Origin: Streptomyces sp. WM4235
Lineage (GTDB): Bacteria; Actinomycetota; Actinomycetes; Streptomycetales; Streptomycetaceae
NCBI RefSeq assembly: GCF_001279725.1
Contig: NZ_LGDE01000028.1
Coordinates: 1 to 11,698 of the forward strand
Direction of reading: 5' to 3'
DNA: 11,698 nt
Shown: piece by piece, positions 5,981 to 11,698 of the stretch
Numbering within the stretch: position 1 is the stretch's first letter
Layout: each line of letters opens with the position of its first letter
The notes under the pieces: model-generated
Seen by the model: only the letters and a program-made list of their open reading frames with translations
What the model was told of the DNA's origin: nothing
Databases searched by the model: none
Translations under genes and position numbers: made by a program

Positions 5981-6009
5981 TTGACTCTGGCTCAACTATG
6001 TTCGTAACT
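5981..6009 (+). promoter_or_regulatory. Candidate atrA promoter, TTGACT-N17/18-GTAACT(C)
   Basis: TTGACT (5981-5986) is followed 17 bp later by GTAACT (6004-6009), or 18 bp later by TAACTC. It predicts a start near 6016 and a leader of about 95 nt. The -35 box is the first part of the 17-bp motif shared with the rrn promoter region (382-398). Confidence 0.5.
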
Positions 6010-6069
6010 CGTCGAGGAGTAGGACCAGGGCCCCGTGACCGTGGCCCCCCTCGGCGTGAAGGCGGGGAG

Positions 6070-6087
6070 TGTCTCCGGGGGGAGACA
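6070..6087 (+). promoter_or_regulatory. Hairpin TGTCTCC-GGGG-GGAGACA in the atrA leader
   Basis: A 7-bp perfect stem with a 4-base loop ends about 10 bases before the ribosome site (GGGGGA, 6098-6103) and 21 bases before the ATG. It could be an operator or a structure affecting translation. Nothing in the sequence tells which. Confidence 0.5.
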
Positions 6088-6108
6088 GATGATTACCGGG
6101 GGAAACAT

Positions 6109-6876
6109 ATGCACATTTCCGATTTCCATGGCTCTGCGACCGCTCTGTCTGCTGACAGCGGCCGCGTGATGACAGGTGCCACCACGCACGGCATGGGTCG
6201 CTCCACGCCGCTGCGTGTCGACGCCCAGCGCAACCTCGAACACGTCCTGCGCGCGGCCCGCGAGGTCTTCGGCGAGCTGGGCTACGGGGCTCCGATGGAG
6301 GACGTGGCGCGGCGCGCCCGCGTCGGTGTCGGCACGGTGTACCGGCGCTTCCCGAGCAAGGACGTGCTGGTCCGGCGAATAGCCGAGGAAGAGACCGCCC
6401 GACTGACCGACCAGGCCACGTCCGCTCTGGGCCAGGAGGAGGAGCCGTGGCAGGCGCTGTCGCGCTTCCTGCGCACCTCCGTGGCCTCCGGCGCCGGACG
6501 ACTGCTGCCGCCGCAGGTGCTGCGGGTCGGCTCGGCCGCCGAGGACGGGATCGAGGAGGCCGAGGCCGCCAGGGTTCCGCACCAGCGTCAGGCCGGCGGG
6601 ACCGGCGGGCCGGACCTTCGGGTCGTGGGCGCGCGGACGGCCGTCGAGGACGAGCTCTCGGACGATTCCGGCGCGGGTGCGCTGCTGGAGGTGGTCGGCC
6701 GACTGGTGGACCGTGCCCGGGAGGCGGGTGAGTTGCGTGCCGACGTCACCGTGGCCGATGTGCTGCTGGTGATAGCGACCGCCGCGCCCGCACTGCCGGA
6801 CCCGGCGCAGCAGGCAGCGGCTTCGGCCCGACTGCTGGAGATCCTCCTGGAGGGTCTGCGGTCCCGCACGGTCTGA
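6109..6876 (+). CDS. atrA: TetR-family global regulator AtrA
   Basis: This 255-aa protein is expected to bind DNA as a dimer. The ATG at 6109 is chosen because GGGGGA lies 5 bases upstream. An upstream in-frame ATG (5998) would add 37 unconserved-looking residues. After a roughly 36-residue flexible N-terminus, the TetR HTH spans about residues 37-91 (QRNLEHVLRAAREVFGELGY, then MEDVARRARVGVGTVYRRFP). The recognition helix is VGVGTVYRRFPSK. The C-terminal helices (about 95-255) form the ligand and dimer part, with an acidic and Gly-rich loop around 145-190. I recognise the DNA-binding domain and the SRFLRTSVASGAGRLLPPQVLR segment as AtrA (S. coelicolor SCO4118). AtrA is known to activate the actinorhodin activator gene actII-ORF4 and the GlcNAc transporter gene nagE2, and homologs act in other antibiotic clusters. 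The divergent NADH dehydrogenase neighbour agrees with that identity. Confidence 0.9.
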   Translation: MHISDFHGSATALSADSGRVMTGATTHGMGRSTPLRVDAQRNLEHVLRAAREVFGELGYGAPMEDVARRARVGVGTVYRRFPSKDVLVRRIAEEETARLTDQATSALGQEEEPWQALSRFLRTSVASGAGRLLPPQVLRVGSAAEDGIEEAEAARVPHQRQAGGTGGPDLRVVGARTAVEDELSDDSGAGALLEVVGRLVDRAREAGELRADVTVADVLLVIATAAPALPDPAQQAAASARLLEILLEGLRSRTV

Positions 6877-6979
6877 GTCGGGGTGCGGTGCTGATCGGCT
6901 GGGCCGGGTGCGGGCAGCGGTGCGGTGTGGGGAGCGGTGCGCGGTGCGGTGAGCGGCGCATCGTGGTCCTCGGCGCAGT

Positions 6980-7163
6980 GACCGGCACGTCGTGATCGGC
7001 ACGTCGTGATCGGCACGTCGTGATCGGCGTGCCGTGACCGGTGTCGTGCCGTGATCCGCGTGCGGTGGGCGGCGTGGTCCGTGGGCGGCGTGCGGTGATC
7101 GGCGTGATCCGTGGGCGGTGTGCCGTGACCCGCGTGATTCGTGGGCGGTGACCGGCGTGCGGC
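6980..7163. repeat. Degenerate 14-bp minisatellite with a 30-bp higher-order unit
   Basis: The units start at 6980, 6994, 7008 and 7022 (GACCGGCACGTCGT, then two exact GATCGGCACGTCGT, then GATCGGCGTGCCGT). They continue as variants of 14-17 bp through 7163. From 7081 a higher-order 30-bp period appears: 7081-7110 and 7111-7140 each read GTGGGCGG(C/T)GTG then a GA-starting 14-mer. The unit length is not a multiple of three, which argues against coding. Confidence 0.85.
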
Positions 7164-7207
7164 TCGGTGTGTGGTGGTGCCGTGCGGTGATCGGTGTGTC
7201 GAGTGGC

Positions 7208-7255
7208 CTTCGTGTCGGTCGTCGTGGCGGTCTTCGTGTCGGTCTTCGTGGACGT
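7208..7255. repeat. 12-bp tandem repeat, four units
   Basis: The units CTTCGTGTCGGT (7208, exact again at 7232), CGTCGTGGCGGT (7220) and CTTCGTGGACGT (7244) run head to tail. They are separate from the 14-bp array upstream and differ from it in sequence. Confidence 0.85.
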
Positions 7256-7415
7256 GGTCGACCGGTTCCCTCGAACGGCCACTCGCTCGAACGGGTGAGG
7301 ATCAGCACGGCGATTCGCCGGATGTTCCCCGGATGAGTGGATGGCGGTGAGAGGGGGCCGGCGCGCCCGCGCCGTGTGCCACGCTGGATCGGTGTACCGG
7401 TTGAGTGTGCCGTGC

Positions 7416-7420
7416 GGGGG
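7416..7420 (+). promoter_or_regulatory. Ribosome binding site deciding the sigma factor start
   Basis: GGGGG ends 8 bases before the ATG at 7429. An in-frame GTG at 7405 lies upstream of this site and has none of its own, so the ATG is preferred. Confidence 0.5.
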
Positions 7421-7428
7421 CTTCCGCA

Positions 7429-9372
7429 ATGAACGTTGACGGGCGAGACGAGTCTCTCGGTGGCGCCGGTGGCGAGGTCGAGGCGGGCAGCCTGCCCGCC
7501 CGGCAGGTACCCGCGCAGCGCGAGCCGGGTGGTCGGCACGTCGGTCCGGGAATCGAGGACGGCGAACTACCGCCATCGGACGCGGACTTGATCGCCCGGA
7601 TGCGTGGGGGTGACGACGGTTCGTACGAGGAGTTGTTCCGTCGGCACGCCGATTCCGTACGGCGCTACGCGCGCACCTGCTGCCGGGACGCGCACACCGC
7701 CGACGACCTGACCGGCGAGGTGTTCGCACGGACCCTCCAGGCGGTGCGGGGCGGGGCGGGGCCGGACCATTCGGTGCGGGCGTACCTGCTCACCACCGTG
7801 CGGCGGGTCGCGGCCTCGTGGGCGAAGACCGCCAAACGGGAGCATTTGGTCGAGGACTTCGCGGTGTTCGCGGAGCAGGCGGCCACGGGTGCGGAGGGTG
7901 GGGCGGGGCTGGCCGGGCTCTCCGGGGACGACACCCTGGAGTGGGGCGCGGACGTTCGGGCGATGCACGAGGCCGAGCAGTCCCTGGCGATGCGCGCCTT
8001 CCGGAGCCTGCCCGAGCGGTGGCAGGCCGTGCTGTGGCACACGACCGTCGAGGAGGAATCGCCGAGTGCGGTCGCCCCGCTGTTCGGGCTGAGCCCCAAC
8101 GCGACTGCGGTGCTGGCCAGTCGGGCACGTGAAGGGCTCAAGCAGGCCTACTTGCAGGCCCACGTGAGTTCGGCGTTGGTCGAGGGCGGGGACTGCGCGC
8201 GCTACGCGGACCGGTTGGGCGCCTATGCCCGGGGCGGATTGCGGGTGCGGGCGGAGCGGGGGCTGCGCAAGCACTTGGAGGAGTGCGTCAGGTGCCGGCT
8301 CGCCGCCGGGGAACTCAAGGACGTCAACGCGGGGATTCCCGCGCTGTTGCCGGTGGCGGTCATCGGCTGGTTCGCGGCCGGGTACGCGGCGAAGGCGGCC
8401 GGGGTGGTGGCCGGTGGGGCCGTGGCCGCCGGTGGTGCGGGGGCTGCCGCCGCCGCGGTCGGTGGATCCTCGGCCGGGACCGCCGGGGCCGCGGGTGCGG
8501 GTGCGGGTGCGGGTGGCGGGGCTTCGGCCGGGGCCGGCGGGGCGGTGGTGTCCGAGGGTCTGGGCTTGCCGGCCAAGGCCGCCATCGCCGCCGGGATCGC
8601 GGTCGCGGCGGCCGCCGGGGTGGTGTTCGCGCTGGCCGGGGACGATTCCGCCCCGCCGCCCCGGGCGAAGCCGGCGCCCGCGGTGGCGGCGCCGGCGGTG
8701 CCCGCTCCGGCCCCGCCCGCGCCGGAGCCGAGCCCGCCGGTGACGAGGGCACCGGCGGTGAAGGCACCGGTGGCGCGGGTTGCCGTACCGCCTCGGCGCA
8801 GTGCCGCGCCGGCACCGAGTCGGGCGCCTTCGGCCAGGCCGTCGGCGTCGAAGGCGGCCGTCGTACGCCCGGCGCCGAAGCCCTCGCCCGCCCGTACGCC
8901 GCCGAAGTCGCCGGCTCCGGCGGTGCCCGCGCCGGCTCAGGGGTTCGCGTTGGCGCGGCTCGGATACTCCGGGTACGGGAAGCACAGCACACCGGAACTG
9001 CGGACGTGGGCCGGCAGTTGGGTGTGGCAGCGCTGGGGGCTGGAGGTCGGGGGGCGGCGGTTCTCGCAGGGAATCACCGTCGACGCCCGTTCCTCAGTGG
9101 AGATCAACCTCAACCGGCAGTGCGCGAGCTTCTCCGCGCGGGCCGGGGTGGACGGTCTGGCGTTGCTGACCGACGGCGAGGTCCGGTTCTCGGTGTACGG
9201 CGACGGGCGGCGACTGTGGCGGTCCAACACCCTCGGGTATGGCGACGCGCCCGCCCGGGTCGAGGTGTCGTTGGCCGGACACGAGACGTTGCGTCTGGTG
9301 GTGGAACGGGTCGGTCCGGGGCGGCTGCCGGCGTTGGCGAGCTGGGCCGACGCGGTGATCAGCTGCACGTGA
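7429..9372 (+). CDS. ECF-type sigma factor fused to zinc-finger, membrane segments and NPCBM carbohydrate-binding domain
   Basis: This protein of 647 aa is about three times the length of a simple ECF sigma factor. Region 2 (about 53-112) includes LIARMRGGDDGSYEELFRRH and the -10-binding DDLTGEVFARTLQAV. Region 4 (about 187-244) includes SLPERWQAVLWHTTV and FGLSPNATAVLASRAREGLK. Residues 255-300 carry H-x3-C-x2-C (H282, C286, C289; KHLEECVRC), the ZAS anti-sigma zinc motif. Then follow a hydrophobic segment (about 303-320), a Gly/Ala-rich stretch with (AG)n, a second hydrophobic segment (about 383-404), and a roughly 100-residue Pro/Ala/Ser linker. The C-terminus (about 505-647) has GVDGLALLTDGEVRFSVYGDG, SNTLGYGDAP and LRLVVERVG..ASWADAVISC, the pattern of NPCBM modules, with Cys 565 and 646 able to form a disulfide. 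Inferred role: a membrane-tethered sigma factor held or released by an external glycan signal. Targets are unknown. No separate anti-sigma gene is present. Confidence 0.88.
   Translation: MNVDGRDESLGGAGGEVEAGSLPARQVPAQREPGGRHVGPGIEDGELPPSDADLIARMRGGDDGSYEELFRRHADSVRRYARTCCRDAHTADDLTGEVFARTLQAVRGGAGPDHSVRAYLLTTVRRVAASWAKTAKREHLVEDFAVFAEQAATGAEGGAGLAGLSGDDTLEWGADVRAMHEAEQSLAMRAFRSLPERWQAVLWHTTVEEESPSAVAPLFGLSPNATAVLASRAREGLKQAYLQAHVSSALVEGGDCARYADRLGAYARGGLRVRAERGLRKHLEECVRCRLAAGELKDVNAGIPALLPVAVIGWFAAGYAAKAAGVVAGGAVAAGGAGAAAAAVGGSSAGTAGAAGAGAGAGGGASAGAGGAVVSEGLGLPAKAAIAAGIAVAAAAGVVFALAGDDSAPPPRAKPAPAVAAPAVPAPAPPAPEPSPPVTRAPAVKAPVARVAVPPRRSAAPAPSRAPSARPSASKAAVVRPAPKPSPARTPPKSPAPAVPAPAQGFALARLGYSGYGKHSTPELRTWAGSWVWQRWGLEVGGRRFSQGITVDARSSVEINLNRQCASFSARAGVDGLALLTDGEVRFSVYGDGRRLWRSNTLGYGDAPARVEVSLAGHETLRLVVERVGPGRLPALASWADAVISCT
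8491..8514 (+). repeat. Four exact GCGGGT hexamers encoding (AG)4
   Basis: Tandem GCGGGT copies lie within the Gly/Ala-rich stretch between the two hydrophobic segments of the sigma factor protein. They are in frame, so expansion or contraction changes the spacer length without a frameshift. Confidence 0.9.
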
Positions 9373-9423
9373 GCACGGTGATCAGCCGCATGTGAGTGCG
9401 GCGATCAGCCGCTCTTGAGCAGG
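9355..9423. repeat. Three tandem 23-bp imperfect repeats across two convergent stop codons
   Basis: Units at 9355-9377, 9378-9400 and 9401-9423 share GTGATCAGC followed by an 8-9 bp variable part and TGAG. Units 1 and 2 agree at 19 of 23 positions, and units 2 and 3 at 16 of 23. Unit 1 contains the sigma factor stop (9370-9372). Unit 3 contains the stop of the convergent regulator (9405-9407). Confidence 0.8.
9380..9406. terminator. Candidate bidirectional terminator hairpin
   Basis: GATC(A)GCCGC and GCGGCGATC form a 9-bp stem with one bulged base and an 8-base loop. It lies in the short gap between the two convergent stop codons. There is no U-tract. It arises from the repeat structure there. 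Confidence 0.5.
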
Positions 9424-11698
9424 GCCGCGACCTCGGGCGGGGTCAGTTCGGCGCCCGCCGCCTCCTCCGCCGCGGAGCGGGCGGGGCCCAGGAAGGCGCG
9501 GGCTCGTTCGGGGAACCCGTCGAGGAACGCCTCCTCGGGGACCGAGCGGGGGTGTCCCGAGCGCCAGGCGGTGGCCGCCGCGAGGATCCGCAGGGCTTCC
9601 CCGGGCCGGTCGGTGGCGGCCAGCAACCCGGCCGCGGTCTCGGCGAGGGCGGCCAGGACCCGTTCCGCGCAGCGCGTGGAGATCGCGTCGGCGAAGGCGG
9701 GTCCGGCGCCGGCGAGCGCGGCGCGCGGGCCCTGGTCGTGGGCGACGAGGAGGGCTTCGATGTTGTCGAGCCCCGCGATGAACTGCGGGGGGACGCCGGC
9801 TCCCTTGGATTCGGCGCGGGCCACGACGTACTCGGCGCGGGCCTTGGCGTGGTCGCCACGGTAGAGGGCGATCATCGAGGCGAGCAGGCGCGCGAAGGCC
9901 CGTACGTCGTACACCCCTCCGTACTTGCGCGACTCCCGGTCCGACTCGGCGAGGAGCCGTTCGGCTCCTTCCATGTCCCCGGAGCAGTAGGCGGTCTCCG
10001 CGATCCGGGCGATGGCGAAGGGCTCCTCGATGTGGGCGCCGACCTCGCGGGCGAGGCGCAGGCACTCCTCGTACTCGATGCGGGCCCAGTCGTACTGACC
10101 ACGGGACAGGGCCACCTCGCCGGCGGCGCTCGACACCTGCGCCCGCGTCCAGCGGTCGCCGACACGGTCGGCGATCTCGTGGAGTTCGACGAGGTCGGCG
10201 TCGACGGTGTGCAGGCCTCCGGTCATGTCGATGGCGACATGGGTGCGGAGCATGAGGATGACGCCGAGTTCCCAATCCCCGCCGTATCGGCGGCAGTTCT
10301 CCACGGCCTCGTCGAGGTCGGCGTGGAAGTCGAGGAGATCGCCGGTGAGGAGGGCGGTCGTGGGCCACAGGATGCCGGGGAAGGCGCTGGTCTCCGGGGA
10401 GCCGCGGCGAAAGGTTTCCTTCAAGCGGCGGGTGAGCGCCCGGTACTCGGGGGTACGGAACTCCTCGGCCGCACTGGATTCCGAGCGCAGGAACATGTGG
10501 AGCACCTGGAGGTGCTGGTGGGTCAGGTACGCGGGTGAGTCCTCGGGCGGTTCGGTCGGGGTGAGGGCGAGGACCCGGGCGGTCCACTCGGCGCCCTCGA
10601 TCCGGTAGTTGCGCAGCCACCAGAACCAGCCCAGGGCGAAGACCGCGCGTTGGGCGGTGTCGGAGTCGCCGTCCCGCACGGCCAGGTCGAGGGCCGCGCG
10701 GAGGTTGTCCAACTCGGTCTCGACGCGCCGGATCCAGGGCAGCTGGGCGGCCGAGCGCAGCAGGGGTTCGGCTTCCTCCGCGAGGGCGAGGAAGTGCGCG
10801 GCGTGGCGCAGGGCGGTCGTACGGGCCTGCGCCGGCTCGTCGGCGGCGCGGGAGATGGCGTACTCGTGGATGGTTTCGAGCATCCGGTACCGCATGCCGT
10901 CGGGGGTGGGCTCGGCCAGGACGAGGGACTTGTCGACGAGGGAGCCGAGGACGTCGGCCACGTCGAGGGCGGGTGCCGCGCAGACGGCCTCGGCGGCGGT
11001 CAGATCGCAGCCGCCGGTGAAGACGGCGAGGCGGCGCAGGACGGCGCGTTCGGGTTCGGTGAGCAGGTCCCAGGACCAGTCCACGACGGCGCGCAGGGTC
11101 TGTTGGCGGGGCAGGAGCGTGCGGGATCCGCCGGTCAGGAGCCGGAACCGGTCGTCGAGCCGGTCGGCGATCTGGCGCGGGGTGAGCAGGCGCAGCCGGG
11201 CGGCGGCGAGTTCGATGGCGAGCGGAAGGCCGTCGAGGCGGGCGCAGATCTCGGCGACGGCCGCCGGGTCGTCGTCCGGGGTGAACCCGGGCTGGGCGGC
11301 CGCCGCCCGGTCGGCGAACAGCCGGTGCGCGGGATCGGGCGGCAGGGGCTCCACGGGACGCAGCACCTCGCCGGGAACGCCGAGGGGTTCGCGGCTGGTG
11401 GCGAGGACGCGGATGCCGGGGCAGTGCGCCAGGAGCCGGTCGGCGAGTTCGGCGGCCGCGCCGATGACGTGCTCGCAGTTGTCCAGGACGAGGAGCAGGC
11501 CGCGGTGGGCACAGTGGTCGATGAGCAGGGTGGTGGGGTCCTCGGCCGGTGACTTCTCACGGGCGACCAGGCCGTTCTCGCGCAGGCCGAGGGCGCTGAG
11601 CACGGCGCCGGGGACGGCCGCGGGGTGGTCGAGGCGGGCGAGTTCGACGAGCCAGCCCGGTTCCGGGTGATCGGCCGCCGCGTGCTCGGCGAGGCGGG
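9405..11698 (-). CDS. AfsR-like STAND ATPase/TPR transcriptional regulator, 5' end cut by the window edge
   Basis: The frame is open to the right edge, giving 763 visible residues. The true start and probably the DNA-binding domain lie outside. The visible N-terminus (PGWLVELARLDHPAAVPGAV..ALGLREN) is the usual segment just after the P-loop of AfsR/LAL-type NB-ARC ATPases. Walker B LLLVLDNCEH is at about 67-76, the sensor RVLATSREPLG at about 96-106, and GLPLAIELAAARL at about 156-168. QTLRAVVDWSWDLLTEPERAVLRRLAVFTGG is the winged-helix end of the NOD module. From about residue 290 to the end it is helical and Ala/Leu/Glu-rich, consistent with TPR repeats that bind a partner or ligand. There is no LuxR-type HTH at the C-terminus, which ends TPPEVAALLKSG. 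A BTAD/SARP or other N-terminal DNA-binding domain is therefore expected but not seen. It converges on the sigma factor gene, and its target is unknown. Confidence 0.85.
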   Translation of the reverse strand, partial: RLAEHAAADHPEPGWLVELARLDHPAAVPGAVLSALGLRENGLVAREKSPAEDPTTLLIDHCAHRGLLLVLDNCEHVIGAAAELADRLLAHCPGIRVLATSREPLGVPGEVLRPVEPLPPDPAHRLFADRAAAAQPGFTPDDDPAAVAEICARLDGLPLAIELAAARLRLLTPRQIADRLDDRFRLLTGGSRTLLPRQQTLRAVVDWSWDLLTEPERAVLRRLAVFTGGCDLTAAEAVCAAPALDVADVLGSLVDKSLVLAEPTPDGMRYRMLETIHEYAISRAADEPAQARTTALRHAAHFLALAEEAEPLLRSAAQLPWIRRVETELDNLRAALDLAVRDGDSDTAQRAVFALGWFWWLRNYRIEGAEWTARVLALTPTEPPEDSPAYLTHQHLQVLHMFLRSESSAAEEFRTPEYRALTRRLKETFRRGSPETSAFPGILWPTTALLTGDLLDFHADLDEAVENCRRYGGDWELGVILMLRTHVAIDMTGGLHTVDADLVELHEIADRVGDRWTRAQVSSAAGEVALSRGQYDWARIEYEECLRLAREVGAHIEEPFAIARIAETAYCSGDMEGAERLLAESDRESRKYGGVYDVRAFARLLASMIALYRGDHAKARAEYVVARAESKGAGVPPQFIAGLDNIEALLVAHDQGPRAALAGAGPAFADAISTRCAERVLAALAETAAGLLAATDRPGEALRILAAATAWRSGHPRSVPEEAFLDGFPERARAFLGPARSAAEEAAGAELTPPEVAALLKSG

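Larger units (their letters stand above)
5768..6108. promoter_or_regulatory. ndh-atrA divergent intergenic region
   Basis: About 340 bp lie between the divergent ndh and atrA starts. GC content falls around 5975-6010. It holds a candidate atrA promoter (5981-6009), a short strong hairpin (6070-6087), and an inverted repeat running over the atrA start. I see no convincing leftward promoter for ndh; CACAAT on the minus strand near 5812-5817 is the only weak candidate -10. Confidence 0.6.
6877..7428. other. Noncoding, repeat-rich spacer between atrA and the sigma factor gene
   Basis: About 550 bp have no supportable gene. A GTG-frame on the other strand is translated only as Arg/His/Thr/Pro-rich low-complexity sequence. 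The region contains simple GCGGTGCGG repeats (about 6905-6955), a degenerate 14-bp minisatellite (6980-7163), a 12-bp tandem repeat (7208-7255), a direct repeat CTCGAACGG at 7270 and 7286, and a GGCGCG/CGCGCC hairpin at 7360-7373. No clear atrA terminator and no convincing promoter for the sigma factor gene were found. Confidence 0.7.

Noticed and set aside
6980..7255. Possible CRISPR array
   Set aside because: The units are contiguous, only 12-17 bp, with no unique spacers of constant length and no cas genes.
5992..7539. A 515-codon minus-strand frame across atrA and the minisatellite
   Set aside because: It is Arg/His/Pro/Thr-rich and crosses a repeat whose 14-bp unit is not a multiple of three. 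It overlaps the convincing atrA gene and the start of the sigma factor gene.
7567..8985. Long minus-strand frame opposite the sigma factor gene
   Set aside because: It has an Arg/Gly/Pro-rich composition without domains. The plus strand has sigma regions 2 and 4 in order.
9396..10538. Plus-strand frame opposite the AfsR-like gene
   Set aside because: Gly/Val/Asp-rich antisense shadow with no motif. The opposite strand has the NB-ARC and TPR-like protein.

Overview
This is a high-GC actinobacterial chromosome segment, almost certainly Streptomyces. GC is very high, third codon positions are G/C-biased, and GTG starts are common. The gene content is streptomycete: an AtrA-type TetR regulator, a SpoIIE/PP2C phosphatase with a HATPase domain, an ECF sigma factor with a long C-terminal extension, and an AfsR-like ATPase regulator. 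The order MarR - MFS - PP2C - NADH dehydrogenase - AtrA matches what I recall of the SCO4122 to SCO4118 block of S. coelicolor. That match is from memory, not from a search.

Layout. Positions 1-433 hold no protein gene. Read leftward (minus strand), they look like the promoter cluster and leader of an rRNA operon whose 16S gene lies beyond the left edge. A canonical TTGACA-N17-TAAGGT promoter and three TAGAGT -10 boxes at about 77-80 bp spacing feed a leader with two hairpins. From 430 to 2375 a marR gene (minus) and an MFS efflux gene (plus) diverge from a compact shared promoter region. A 20-bp perfect stem-loop separates the MFS gene from the convergent PP2C gene (PAS-like, SpoIIE phosphatase, HATPase). 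Upstream of that on the same strand lies a type II NADH dehydrogenase. The ndh gene diverges from atrA (6109-6876) across a roughly 340-bp regulatory region. A roughly 550-bp noncoding stretch with degenerate minisatellites (14-bp/30-bp and 12-bp units) follows. Then comes a large ECF sigma factor gene (7429-9372) that converges on an AfsR-like STAND regulator running off the right edge.

How the parts relate. The window is rich in regulators. The MarR protein probably controls the divergent efflux pump. AtrA is a global activator of antibiotic and GlcNAc-uptake genes in the species where it has been studied. The PP2C/HATPase protein resembles partner-switching regulators but has no antagonist gene nearby. 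The most unusual protein is the ECF sigma factor. It carries in one chain a zinc-binding anti-sigma-like motif, hydrophobic segments, a Pro/Ala wall-spanning-like linker and a C-terminal NPCBM-type carbohydrate-binding domain, which looks like a one-protein surface-sugar-to-transcription sensor. A second lead is a 17-bp motif shared between the rRNA promoter region and the atrA promoter.
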